The notes: generated from the sequence alone by a model not told the origin. Counted from the stretch's first letter, positions 32,222 to 42,729 are shown. The stretch is 64,000 nt of DNA from Pictodentalium vernedei (GCA_031216915.1 CM062297.1:181188350-181252349), one strand, 5' to 3'. Program-made: numbers and translations.

Positions 32222-32384
32222 CAGTATAAAACCTGTCTTGAGAGACCACCTTTCTTGAGAGACCACTGTGACTTGGTACTATTTGGATGTTTTACTTTGT
32301 AATGGACTGTCATGAGAGACCAACTGGTTTGAGAGACCACTTTTGTCTGTCAAAAAGAGTGGTCTCTCTAGACAGGTTCTACTG
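32222..32384 (+). mobile_element. Family R pogo/Tigger-like MITE
   Basis: TA at 32220-32221 and 32385-32386. Ends CAGTATAAAACCTGTCT / AGACAGGTTCTACTG. GAGAGACCAC repeats occur in both orientations. Terminal CAGTA(N)AACC with TA targets fits pogo/Tigger. A related fragment lies near 61125-61155. Confidence 0.75.
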
Positions 32385-32394
32385 TACCCTTATT

Positions 32395-34333
32395 AGCTCA
32401 TCTTTACAAAGTCAAGCTGAGCTAATCACATCGCTTCCGGTCCGTCGTCCGTCAACACCATGTTTTGGTCTTCTCCTCCAAAGCCACTGGGCCAATTGAA
32501 GTGAAAGTTTGTGTGATTTATGGTCCCAAAGGGGCATTTCATTTTTGTTCAACTCAGCATGCCCAGCCCCATAGGGAGGGAGTGGGGGAAAATGCTCCAA
32601 AATATTTTAAAAATCTTCTTCTCAAGAACCAGTGTGTACAATGACTTGATATTTGCTGTGGAGCTTCCATATGAGATGTAGAATCAAGTTTGTTCAAACG
32701 AACTTCGTGAAGTAATATTTGGCTTTGTAATAGGAGGGGTAAGATTTTTGGCCCCGCCCAAAATTTCTATTTTCTGAACTGATAGTCCGGTATGAACCAA
32801 ATTTGGTTTGTGGTAGTATTGGGTCATAAGTACTTGACCCATCCAAAAAAAAAAAATTCCCACATCCCCATGGGAACCCTGGGAGCTAAAAATAGAAATA
32901 TTTTCAAACGCCCATATTACCCAAACCCCACGGAACAGAGAGCTTTTATTTGGTATGAAGTATCCTTATGACCAGTAGAATTGAATGGTAAAAAAAAATT
33001 GCCATCGGTTATGTTAGGGTGTTCTGTAATGGGCATCGAAAAAATGCTGAGTCAGCATATTTGCAAAAATTTTTAAAAATCTTTTCTCCAGAACCAATCA
33101 TCAGAATCTTTTGATATTTGGTATACAGCATTCATAAGGGGGGTCAGATAAAAGTTTGTTGAAATAAAGCTCATTGGTTCATATTTGGGCTCTCTACAGG
33201 AGCCCGAAGTTTTAACATAGGGTAATATGGGGAATATTCTTTAAAAATCTTCTTCTTCAGAACCACCAGTCAGAATCTTTTAATATTTGGTATACATCAT
33301 TGTTATGAGGGTCAGATTCTAGATTGTTCAAACCAAGTCCCTAGGTTAATATTTGGGCTTCCTATGGAAGCCCAAATTTTATCTTTGTTCAATATGGAGG
33401 GTAATTTAAAAAAATCTTCTTCTTCAGATCCATCAGTCAGAATGCTTTGATATTTGGTATGCAACATCTCTATGGGGGTCAGATTCAAGTTTGTTCAAAT
33501 CAGATCCCTAGGTATATATTTGGGCTCACTATGGTAGCCCAAATTTTTACTTAGTGCAATATGAGAAAATTTCTTTAAAAATCTTCTTCAGATCCACCAG
33601 TCGGAATGCTTTTATATTTGGTATACAACATCTCTAGGGGGGGGGGGGGGGGGTCAGATTCCAGGTTGTTCAATTCCAGTGCCTAGGTTAATATTTGGGC
33701 TCCATATGGGAACGTGAAATTTAACTTAGTACAATATGAGGGAATTTCTTCAAAAATCTTCTTCTTCAGATTCACTTGTCTGAATGCTTTCACATTTGGT
33801 ATACAACATCTCTAGGGGGGTCAGATTCAAGTTTGTTCAAATCGGATCCATAGGTCAATATTTGGGCTCGCTATGGTAGCCCAAATTTGAACTTTGTGCA
33901 ATTCGAAGAAATTTCTTTACAATTTCTCTTCTTCAGATCCAACAGTCAGAATGCTTTCATATTCGGTACACAACATCTCTAGGGAAGTCAGATTTAACTG
34001 TGTTCAAATCAAGAGCCTGGGTTAATATTTGGGCTCTCTATGGGAGCCGGAATTGGCCATTTTGCTGAAGAATTAAAAATTTTGTATTCAGTATCCTCTA
34101 GAGGTACTAAGATTAATCCACATAGGTTGTAACAAGGGGCTTCATAGGTGAGCTCTACATTTTACTTATGATCAACTGAAGAAAAGGCATGATGCCTAGA
34201 TTATTTTTGTCACTCCTGAGGGACTCAAGGATTGACAGTGGAGATGGCTTGCTTAATGTAGACTCATTCTTGGACTCTGTTTAAATTGTGTTCTGTACAA
34301 GATGAGCGCTTCAGGCCCTGTGGGGCCTCTTGT
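32395..34333 (+). mobile_element. H2: tandem-repeat element with hairpin-CTCTTGTT 3' end
   Basis: 5' start TTAGCTCATCTTTACAAAG, with GTCAAGCTGAGCT making a stem. About six units of ~165 bp carry CTTCTTCAGATCCA(C/T)CAGTC, 'GATATTTGGTATACAACATC' and 'AATATTTGGGCTC'. The 3' end has TACAAGATGAGCG (inverted match to the start), the hairpin AGGCCC-TGTG-GGGCCT and CTTGTT. No protein is encoded. The repeat unit is shared with H3. Confidence 0.7.
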
Positions 34334-34335
34334 TC

Positions 34336-34672
34336 ATTTATTTATTGGGGTCTAACAACACTTCTAACAGCCAGGGTCACATCATGTTGTAGTTTTAGTG
34401 GTAGATGAAGCTGCAGTACCTGGAGAGAACCACCGAACAGTGGAGAGCAACCATCAAGACTCCCCAGCGTACTAACTCCACACATGCAGGGTTTGGTGAA
34501 GGCAAGTGCATTATTAATGTGCAGTATATCTTAGTACCGAGCACCACTGTGGCCCCATTCAGGATTGAATGCTTTGCCCAAGGACACAGCACCGTTACCC
34601 CTTTTCAGGATCGACCCATGGATCTCTGAGTTTTGAAATCTGATCCTCTAACCATTGAGCCACTGTGTTCCC
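34336..34672 (-). mobile_element. tRNA-derived SINE (family F type 2)
   Basis: Minus strand: GGGAACACAGTGGCTCAATG (A box region), GGGTCGATCC (B box), body, AGCCAGGGTCACATC-type 3' end read on the plus strand, and tail TTTATTTATTGGGG. It sits directly at the 3' end of H2. I could not fix its target duplication. Confidence 0.8.
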
Positions 34673-34679
34673 AGTGTAT

Positions 34680-35565
34680 CCTAATTGAACTTTTTCAATG
34701 CCAAGACTAATATGTGCAACTTTGAAGACTGAAGTTCATTTCTGGTGCTTCTTTCACTGAATTGATGAAATCTTGTGATATAGCACAGCTTCCATTTAAT
34801 ACATACACAAAACGACACATGCATGTGAATGGGTTAATCGGTTGGGCGTGAGTGCCAGCACGGAAGAATATAACAAGAGGCTACAGACCTTGAGTTTTAT
34901 CCTTCTGCAATGGCACAAGTGCGATATCGATTAATCCATTCACATGCATGTGTCATTCTGTGTTTATTACATGCCTTCACATCTATAAAAGCAATTATTA
35001 GAAGGACACTCAGCAATTCATTTGACAACTCGTCCCCTACTTTCACATAGAACACATTGGAACTCAAGGGACGAACTGTCAACAAAAAGACCACATTTTA
35101 TCACCAACCAAATTTGCGAGGGGAACCCATGTTACTATTTTAGCTATCGCTAGCAATTAAAATTTTATTTTAGCTATCGCTAGCAATTCAAATTTTAATT
35201 GAGGTGCACAATTTGTAGAAAATTCCAGTGAAATTTTGCTTCCATTTAAAAATAGTCCGTCAATGATTTCCATGCAGGACAGATTTTCATTTTCTGCATG
35301 GTTTAGTGTTGCTGCAGATGGGGATATCAAAGAACAGCCATGTAATAAAAGATTTTGAAGTCACAATTTAAACTTTGAACCCTGAAGACCACTATTCTGG
35401 TATGTAAAACAGTATACGTTATAATTTTACCATGTAGAATGACTGCTCAGTGAAGGTGTTGGGTAAATAATAAATATTTCCAACATGCAGCCCAAAGGTA
35501 ATGAATTTGTACTCTTCTAGTTGCGGTCATTGAACTTCCTTGGAAGACACCATCAGTGTGCAAAG
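34680..35565. other. Unassigned sequence with an imperfect inverted repeat
   Basis: CACATGCATGTGAATGGGTTAATCGGTT at 34817 onward faces a similar TTAATCCATTCACATGCATGTG at 34931-34952. This may be an unrecognised MITE of about 170-200 bp. A TTTTAGCTATCGCTAGCAATT direct repeat lies at 35139-35189. Confidence 0.45.
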
Positions 35566-35571
35566 GGTTAA

Positions 35572-35812
35572 CCCTTTACCCAATGCAGACGATATCAGAA
35601 TTTATTATTTTAAATATCATTTTTTAAATTTTTTCAAAAAATTTCAACAAAACCATATCATGTGACCCCTCTTTGGAACGAGCTTGACGAGCTCGTTCCA
35701 AAGAGGGGTCTCATGATATGGTTTTGTTGAAATTTTTCGAAAAATAATATTTTTATAGCTGCTGAATTTGCATATTACATGGGCGGATGCGGGCGATTCA
35801 TTGGGTAAAGGG
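35572..35812 (-). mobile_element. Family A MITE, complete
   Basis: 241 bp between TTAA at 35568-35571 and 35813-35816. CCCTTTACCCAATGCAGACG ... CATTGGGTAAAGGG. Central hairpin CCCTCTTTGGAACGAGCTTG / CGAGCTCGTTCCAAAGAGG. Same length and orientation-reversed relative to 19289-19529. Confidence 0.87.
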
Positions 35813-35929
35813 TTAAACAATACATCCATGTAATTTCTCAGTCTGATAACCAAAGATATTCAATAACAAAACTATATGATTTTATGACCCATTTTCCAGT
35901 GCAGTTCTTCTTCAGAAATATGTTCTAAC

Positions 35930-36065
35930 CATTTAATCCATTATTTCTTGTATGTATGATAGAGCTCTGTGAGCTCTGTCAAACAAGATATAAAGGTTTA
36001 ATCAAATAAATGTTTACCAAAATAGAGGGAAGATACCCAACTTGGTTGGGTTAATTGAATAATCC
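35930..36065. repeat. Family D fragment
   Basis: TAGAGCTCTGTGAGCTCTGTC then AAACAAGATATAAAGG and TTAATTGAATAATCC are pieces of the D hairpin and subterminal motifs. Confidence 0.55.
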
Positions 36066-36173
36066 TTTTAATCCCATATTTATCAGTGTCAAAGTTGGTA
36101 TGCAAATAGCAACATTCAGTGCTGCAGCTTTCAAAATCCCATGTGTTTTGGCTGACATGTTGAGCCTGGTTAA

Positions 36174-37523
36174 CCCTTTACCCAATGCAGATGATATCAA
36201 AATTTATTATTTTAAATATCATCTTTTCAAATTTTTCAAAAAATTTCAGCAAAACCATATCATGTGACCCCTCGTTGGAACGAGCTCATTCCAACGAGGG
36301 GTCACATGATATGCAGGGACCGATCAGGACTATTTAAAATACGCTCTAGCCTCGGAGCCTATTTTTTCAATTCATGCGCCAGATTTCAATTTACGGAGTC
36401 ACACTGCTGTTTGTAACACACACTGCAAGTATATAATAGCTCTCATCATTTTCATTTAGTACACTATAGCAAACATTAATCTTCACTGTGGTTTCTGATC
36501 AAGTCTTGGCTGCCTATTTAGGCAGCCAAGACTTGATCAGAAACCACAGTGAAGATTCTGATCAAGTCTTGGCTGCCTATTTAGGCAGCCAAGACTTGAT
36601 CAGAAACCACAGTGAAGATTAATGCTTGGTAATTAAGACTTGAAGTATTAACTTAAGCACTCTACAACAATGATAAATGATAATCATATATATAATACAT
36701 GTAAGAGTGTCTCTCTCGATTATCCATCGAAAGAATATCAAAATATGATCTGAGAAGTTACGCGCTAACTGAGAAACCTATTTCTGAGATTTAAGAGCCA
36801 GGTCCTGATGTTTCAGAACCAAATGCGCAGTGGCGCATGCCCAGGTCGGTCCCTGGGTTACAGCAGTTGAAGACATGTGCACCATTGATGTGCAGAGCCG
36901 CCATTGAAGCAACCAGGATAAAGTGCTATGCTCAAGGACACAATGTGGGGCATCCTGGCAGGGACCAGCCATGAGGGCAACTAGGGCAATTATGTTGCCC
37001 TTCTAAGTCTAAAGTCACCTAGAAAAATAATCAGGGCGATTACAAGTCGCCCTCCAAAAATTGGCCAAAATGAGGAAAGGCTGAACTGAGTGATCCGAGG
37101 TTTACATAAAAAAGATTATTTTCAAGAATCGAATGTGCTTGAGTGTGATAAATGGGCATTTTCCTTCATCAATTAAATGACCATTTATTTGAAATCACAG
37201 GAGAATCAATGGTCAACTTAAGCACTCTACAACAATGATAAATGATAATCATATATATAATACATGTAAGAGTGTCTCTCTCGATTATCCATCGAAAGAA
37301 TATCAAAATATGATCTGAGAAGTTACGTGCCAACTGAGAAACCTATTTCTGAGATTTAAGAGCCAGGTCCTGATGTTTCAGAACCAAATACACACTGGCA
37401 CATGCCCAGGTCGGTCCCTGGATATGATATGATTTTGTTGAAATTTTTTTTAAAATAATACTTTTTCAACTGCTGAATTTGCATATTACGCGGGCGGATG
37501 TGGGCAATTTGTTGGGTAAAGGG
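36174..37523 (+). mobile_element. Family A MITE split by a family B mosaic
   Basis: TTAA at 36170-36173 and 37524-37527. Left part CCCTTTACCCAATGCAGATG ... GAGGGGTCACATGATATG, right part ATATGATTTTGTTGAAA ... GTTGGGTAAAGGG. The inserted family B block lies at 36314-37420 with GATATG duplicated on both sides. The A copy itself sits in the 5S-derived repeat. Confidence 0.85.
36314..37420 (+). mobile_element. Family B MITE carrying a copied patch of the 38.8-kb locus
   Basis: Outer ends CAGGGACCGATCAGG / CCAGGTCGGTCCCTG with GATATG duplicated (36308-36313, 37421-37426). A complete B element runs 36314-36855, with its palindrome duplicated in tandem (36478-36622). It is followed by GGTTAC plus 97 bp of SINE and the first ~257 bp of the element at 38962. 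The B sequence then resumes near 37216 and finishes at a second right end. The patch is nearly identical to 38859-39217, the flank of another B copy. Confidence 0.8.
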
Positions 37524-37779
37524 TTAATCCTTGGATGGGTGACCATTCACGATTGATTCGGGTGCTTGGCTGGTTTGTGATCAGCGAAGTTTGAGTGTGC
37601 AATTCTGCGATGTTGCATCACAAGCCAGTTGTGGATGTTGGGAATGTTCACCAGTACTACGAATCCCCACCATACCTAAGTGTAAAATAGGGACCTGTTG
37701 AGGTGCTTGCCTTGTGTGCCCATCTGTGGAGCACTGGCAATATAACCATTGAGTTGAGCTGAGAATGTTATAGAATGAA

Positions 37780-38165
37780 CAAAGAGTGTGTACGCCTATG
37801 ATACGGGGTAATAATGTAAGTCAGAGAGCGCTGTGGTGGATTCTAGATGTTAACATTGCATTATTATTATACATTGTGCACAATGATACATACTAAATTA
37901 TGATCCAGTCAAAATATTTTTCCGCTTTTCTACTCACAGCATTTTTGAATCACACTCACCAGACAAGAATCGAGAGAACATTGAATCTGAGATGCCATTT
38001 CTGTTACTTTTTCATGATTCAGTCTTGATTTCGCATTATTTTGTTTGTGAAATCTTGATACACTGATACATAAGTGTGCTGCAATCCAGTCGTTATCAAG
38101 TTAAAAAAAATTACTACTTTTGTGATCAGGGTTCTGTACATTTGTACTTGCATTCATCTTCTGGG
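37780..38165. other. Unassigned sequence, no gene seen
   Basis: No recognised repeat or coding region between the 5S-derived relic and the next nest. Confidence 0.45.
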
Positions 38166-38379
38166 TGATCAACTGGTTGAGTGCTAGAAGCCACTATTTA
38201 TTTTTTATTTATTTGTTGGTGTTTAAGGTCACATACTTTTGCACAATGGCTAATCGTGACCGTGACAGTTTTACGGGTGGAGAAAGCTGGTATACTGGAG
38301 AGAACCACCAAGCATTGACAGTTAACTGTCAGGTCCTCAACATTCTAACTCTGTTCAAGTTCCGCTCAAGCAGGGTTAC

Positions 38380-38858
38380 CAGGGACTGATCAGAACTATT
38401 TAAAATACGCTCTAGCCTCGGAGCCTATTTCAATTCATGCGCCAGATTTCAATTTACGGAGTCACACTGCTGTTTGAAACACACACTGCAAGTATGTAAT
38501 AGCTCTCATCATTTTCATTTAGTACAATGTAGCAAACATTAATCTTCACTGTGGTTTCTGATCAAGTCTTGGCTGCCTATTTAGGCAGCCAAGACTTGAT
38601 CAGAAACCACAGTGAAGATTAATGCTTGGTAATTAAGACTTGAAGTATTAACTTAAGCACTCTGCAACAATGCTATAAAATGATAATCATATATATAATA
38701 CATGTAAGAGTGTCTCTCTCGATTATCCATCGAAAGAATATCAAAATATGATCTGAGAAGTTACGCGCCAACTGAGAAACCTATTTCTGAGATTTAAGAG
38801 CCAGGTCCTGATGTTTTAGAACCAAATGCGCACTGGCGCATGCCCAGGTCGGTCCCTG
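38380..38858 (+). mobile_element. Family B MITE inside a SINE
   Basis: 479 bp. GGTTAC is duplicated at 38374-38379 and 38859-38864. CAGGGACTGATCAG ... CCAGGTCGGTCCCTG. The central 43-bp-stem palindrome has TT in the loop. The clean 6-bp duplication here defines the target size of the family. It is also the likely donor locus for the patch at 36856-37215. Confidence 0.88.
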
Positions 38859-38961
38859 GGTTACAGCAGTTGAAGACCTGTGCACCATTGATGTGCAGAG
38901 CCGCCATTGAAGCAACCAGGATAAAGTGCCATGCTCAAGGACACAATGTGGGGCATCCTGG

Positions 38962-39934
38962 CAGGGACCAGCCATGAGGGCAACTAGGGCAATTATGTTG
39001 CCCTTCTAAGTCTAAAGTCACCTAGAAAAATAATCAGGGCGATTACAAGTCGCCCTCCAAAAATTGGCCAAAATGAGGAAAGGCTGAACTGAGTGATCCG
39101 AGGTTTACATAAAAAAGATTATTTTCAAGAATTGAATGTGCTTGAGTGTGATAAATAGGCATTTTTATTCGTCAAATAAGTGACCATTTATTTGAAATCA
39201 CAGGAGAATCAATGGTCAGTTGTCACTTTTTGCAGTTTTTTTATTTCTATTTTGTTCCGTTTCAGTCAGATTTTCAAGTGTCGAAGCGAAAATAGGTGAC
39301 TTATGCGACTCAACAAAACAACCCAGTTTGAAAATAGGTTACGTCGGTTAGGATGCCGAAAATTTTCTGCTGGAAATGTATACACAACGGACATATTTTC
39401 TAACACTGTATTTTTATTTTGTTTTACTGATGTCTGTTAACTGTTGGGCTGTCTATTCCCAGAAAAACCCGAATGAAATTGAAACATGTGAAAAAAAGCT
39501 TTAGTGATGACAAGAAAAGCTTTGTACAGGGCACAAGCAACTATCTTACATCTAGTCCTGTTCACACTTTCAGACTTAGGAAATTATTAGCTTAGTAGAC
39601 TTTGGTGAAAGGTAACCACAGGAGGGTGCTGGGGGATTGACACGAAGAAGAGGAGAGGGGTCATGAAGAAGAGGGTAGCAGTGGGGGATTTTCAATCAAT
39701 AATTACTTTGTGATTTTTTAACCTGGAATGCATCATAGACAACTGGATCTAGGTTAAATGGGCTTTAATGGAGTTCCATGAGCTGAAAATATGAAGGGGC
39801 GGAAGGGGGTGGTACATAAGTATTCTTAATTTTCCCCACTTGCCTATGAAGTCTCCCTACTTGACTGCAGTCTCCCTATTATTTCTGGAGGGAGACATGA
39901 AGTCTCCCTAAAATTCCCCCCAGGCTGGTCCCTG
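38962..39934. mobile_element. hAT-like non-autonomous element, 973 bp
   Basis: Ends CAGGGACCAGCC / AGGCTGGTCCCTG with octamers CATCCTGG (38954-38961) and CATCCCGG (39935-39942), an 8-bp duplication with one mismatch. CAGGG ends plus 8 bp fit hAT. Subterminal GAGGGCAAC, GGGCGATTACAAGTCGCCC and 'GGGAGACATGAAGTCTCCC' stems are present. No transposase frame. Its first 257 bp recur at 36959-37215. Confidence 0.78.
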
Positions 39935-40383
39935 CATCCCGGACGGGGGTCGAACTTGGGACCTCTAGCATAGAAGTCCAACAGCCTACCACTGAGCCAC
40001 TGAGCTCCCCCAGAAGCCGACGCTATCAGGGCTTTGAAAATAATGAGGTACCAGAGCAAAAGCCTACATTTTTCTTGCTTGTGTTTCTATTCAGTCAAAT
40101 ACAAATAATATTTTGTTTATTTAAGTTTGTTCTATTACAAATTATTGGAGAGTGCCTTGCAGGCACTCTCCAATAATTTGTAATAAAACAAATTTTGAAT
40201 AACAAATTTAGACCACCGAAAATAATCTAGTCCTCAACCAGTTAAAATAGACTTGTCTGTCATTCCTTTGTGTGTCTAATAGATTCATTTATCATTTGTA
40301 GCCACATATATGAATCCATGTAGAATAATTTTTCCTACTTCACAATGATTTTTCTTCAAAACATAGCTTATCTCATTGAAACA

Positions 40384-41040
40384 GGAGCGTGGTGCCTCAG
40401 TGGTTACAGCATTGGACATCAAACTGAAAGGTTCACAGTTTGATCCCCTCCAGGGGTAAATGCATTGTGTCCTTGGGAAAGACACTTAATCCTGTTTGTC
40501 CATGTGGGGGCATCATGCCACTGTATACTAAGGTGTGCTGCATGTCAATGGTGCACTTCTCTTCAACCAATGCTAACCCTGCTTATGTGGAGTTATTACG
40601 TGGGGAGTCTGACAGTTGTTTGCCACTAATCAGTGGTTCTCTCTGGGTTCTCCGGCTTCCTCCTCCCCCCCCCCCCCCCCCAGTGGCTCAGTAGGTAGAG
40701 TTGCAAGCTGTAAGCCAAGAGGTCCTCAGTTCGAATCCCACCTTTGGTAACCACGTTGTGTCCTTGGGCAAGATACTTCACCCCCATTGCCCACATGGGG
40801 GTACAGTGGCATTGTGTTCTAAGGCGTACTGCACGTCGATGGTGCATTTGTCTTCAACCAATGCTAACCCTGCTTGTTGCTTGTGTGGAGTTAGTATGTT
40901 GGGGAGCCTGACAGTTGCTTGTCATTGCTCAGTGGTTCTCTCCTAGTACTCCGGCTTCATCCACCCATAAAAATGTCTGACACGAGGTGACCCTGGCTGT
41001 TAAAAGTGTCATGAAACCGAAACAAATAAATAAATAACTG
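40384..41040 (+). mobile_element. Head-to-tail SINE dimer joined by a poly-C run
   Basis: First unit 40384-40663: A box TGCCTCAGTGGTTACAGC, B box GTTTGATCCCC, truncated at 'CTCCGGCTTCCTCC'. Then about 17 C and a second unit from 40682: CAGTGGCTCAGTAGGTAGAG, B box GTTCGAATCCC, type 2 end and AAATAAATAAATAA tail. One 10-bp duplication, CATTGAAACA, flanks the whole pair (40374-40383, 41041-41050), so the dimer was inserted as a unit or the second copy replaced the tail of the first. Confidence 0.78.
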
Positions 41041-41054
41041 CATTGAAACAAACT

Positions 41055-41758
41055 TTGTGTCTACTTTTCCTAAAAACATTCAGAAATATGATTTTGATTC
41101 CATTCCCCCTTCCCCCCCCCCCCCACCCCCCACCCCAAAAAAAATTGTTAACATATTTTTTGTTAGATATGGTTAATTTGCCTTGAGACAGTATGAACAA
41201 CTGTATGTAGACTAGACATCAAGTATTTCCCAGTTTCCTCTGTCCTTGTCATTTACCAATCAACTAGATTTCTGTTTCAAATTGCTTTTTTGGCTTCAAA
41301 TTGTTCATTTATTGGACAAGTGTACTTGCTCAGGATCATGGGCAGTTTTTTTTTGGCATTTCAACAAATTATTGCAAATTTCCTTGTCATTGGAAGGCAG
41401 TGAAATTTGTTTTTTTAACAAGAATGTTTTGACCCTGGTTTTAAATTATTGATAAAACAGTTTCTGATGTCATAATATTACCATTTATCACAGATTTCTT
41501 GACAATTTGATGAAAATGTAAATTTAGTGTGACCATTTTCACTACCATCTATTGATGAGTTGCTCAAATTGAACGTTTGGTATTGGATTAAATATTTGTT
41601 TTGTTAACCCATTGAGAAAAAAGTTCTTGTGAAATGTCTTCATTGCCCAGTTTTTCATTTGTGATGAGGTGGAGCTATCACTCACGCATGTCATCGCACC
41701 TGCAATTTTTATTTTTTTGTGAGTAGACAACAGTGAATTTCAGTTCTACCAAGTCAAC
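41055..41758. other. Unassigned sequence with a C-rich tract
   Basis: C and CACCCC tract at 41105-41140. No gene or repeat family recognised. Confidence 0.45.
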
Positions 41759-41764
41759 GATTAA

Positions 41765-41970
41765 CCCTTTACCCAGCGTAATGGTCAAAACCAGCCAACG
41801 CTGTTCACAAAAATCACTAATTAATTTTCATTATGTTTTCATGTTTTGTCTCAAAAACATAGGTTATGACCCCTTTTTAGAACGAGCTCATTGAGACAAA
41901 AAATTTGAAAAATTTGTTATTCAAGAATTTTGTTTGCAAGTGTCGTCTGCTTTTCTTGTTAGGCAAAGGG
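41765..41970 (+). mobile_element. Family A MITE, hairpin arm deleted
   Basis: TTAA at 41761-41764 and 41971-41974. CCCTTTACCCAGCGTAATGG ... TTGTTAGGCAAAGGG. Left hairpin arm CATAGGTTATGACCCC is present; the right arm is mostly lost, leaving GAGACAAAAAATTTGAAA. Confidence 0.82.
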
Positions 41971-41984
41971 TTAACTCTTACCGA

Positions 41985-42165
41985 ATAAATCAACTGCATT
42001 AATCACATAATATACAAAAAAAGTTTAAAAGTAGAAAAAGTTTAAAACAGTTCAACGAAGCCATATCATGTGGGTCTTCATTGGAACAAGTTCATGAGCT
42101 CATTCCAATGGGGTGGGGCTGGGGGGGCACAAGATATGGTTTTGTGGAAATTTTTTCAAGAATTG
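41985..42165. repeat. Family A-like hairpin element
   Basis: CATATCATGTGGGTCTTCATTGG / CCAATGGGGTGGGG..CACAAGATATGG arms with AACAAGTTCATGAGCTCATT centre. Left TTAACTCTTACCGAATAAAT resembles the left end of the A copy at 9771. Confidence 0.5.
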
Positions 42166-42344
42166 GGGACATCCATAATTATATGACAGGTTTCTTCCAT
42201 GCAAACAGACCAGAGTTATGGCCCTTGTTACACTTATTAAACTGTCTACACAAACATTTTGCATTATTTTGTCATCGGTTGTTGGATTTTGATGTCCTGT
42301 GGTGTGGTGATAGACCATGCTGGGGGGGGGGGGGGAGTATTTAA

Positions 42345-42723
42345 CCCTTTATCCAAAGTAATGGTCAGAATTGTGTCAGAAGCTATGTTTTTGACACAAA
42401 AATTGAAAAAAATAAGTTATTCAAGAATTTGGTTTGCAAGTGTCACCTGCCTTCAACTGGTAGAGTGCTGGAAGCCCATATTTGGGCTTTACTCTGAAGT
42501 GCAGGTACCGCAACTGAAGGCTTCATATTCAGTGAATACCGGGTATGCTTCACATTATCTTGTAAGTGAAAATACTTAGCCAGTATGAATTTGCATTGTT
42601 AAAATTTGTGAGAGAGTGCCTACAAGCACTCTCTCATAAATTGTAACAAGGCAAAGAACTTGTGAACAAATTTTGTTGTCCAAAAATAATTTAGACCTCT
42701 ACCTGTTAATGTTGGGTAAAGGG
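42345..42723 (+). mobile_element. Family A MITE split by a family C MITE
   Basis: TTAA at 42341-42344 and 42724-42727. CCCTTTATCCAAAGTAATGG on the left, GTTGGGTAAAGGG on the right. A C element occupies 42457-42705, bounded by TCAA and TTAA. Most of the A hairpin is lost. Confidence 0.8.
42457..42705 (+). mobile_element. Family C palindromic MITE inside family A
   Basis: CTGGTAGAGTGCTGGAAGCC ... TTTAGACCTCTACCTG, hairpin GAGAGAGTGCC / GGCACTCTCTC-like at 42610-42645. TCAA (42453-42456) and TTAA (42706-42709) are its targets. This shows C was active after A inserted here. Confidence 0.82.
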
Positions 42724-42729
42724 TTAATG

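Larger units (their letters stand above)
36130..37600 (+). mobile_element. 5S rRNA-derived SINE relic split by a family A MITE
   Basis: GGCTGACATGTTGAGCCTGG ends at TTAA 36170-36173. After the MITE, TTAATCCTTGGATGGGTGACC (37524 on) and CGGGTGCTTGGCTGG follow. Joined at one TTAA this gives GAGCCTGGTTA / TCCTTGGATGGGTGACC, matching the conserved internal-promoter and 3' region of metazoan 5S rRNA (GGCCTGGTTAGTACTTGGATGGG as I remember it). The 5' half is poorly preserved. A non-5S tail may run to ~37775. Such 5S-headed repeats are SINE3-type; a lone 5S pseudogene is the alternative. Confidence 0.65.
38198..40011 (-). mobile_element. tRNA-derived SINE split by a family B MITE and a hAT-like element
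   Basis: Tail TTTATTTGTTGGTGTTTAAGG on the left; head with GAGCTCAGTGGCTCAGTGGT (A box) and GGTTCGACCCC-type B box on the minus strand at the right. Target duplication AGAAGCCACTAT (38186-38197) / AGAAGCCGACGCTAT (40012-40026), with an indel. The SINE body is interrupted at 38380-38858 and 38962-39934. The pieces between align in order with intact SINEs. Confidence 0.82.
38173..40241. mobile_element. Family C MITE expanded to 2 kb by nested insertions
   Basis: Left TCAA (38169-38172) and right TTAA (40242-40245). Left end CTGGTTGAGTGCTAGAAGCC, right end TAGTCCTCAACCAG. The hairpin TTGGAGAGTGCC / GGCACTCTCCAA is at 40143-40180. A minus-strand SINE splits it after GAAGCCACTAT. It belongs to a TTGGAGAG/CAACCAG subgroup of C, as do 45035 and 57227. 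Confidence 0.8.

Noticed and set aside
36478-36622. CRISPR-like repeat pair
   Set aside because: It is a tandem copy of the family B palindrome, with no spacers, in a eukaryotic context.
37531-37575. Functional 5S rRNA gene
   Set aside because: Only part of the 5S is recognisable, it is split by 1.35 kb of transposons, and conserved 3' bases are changed.
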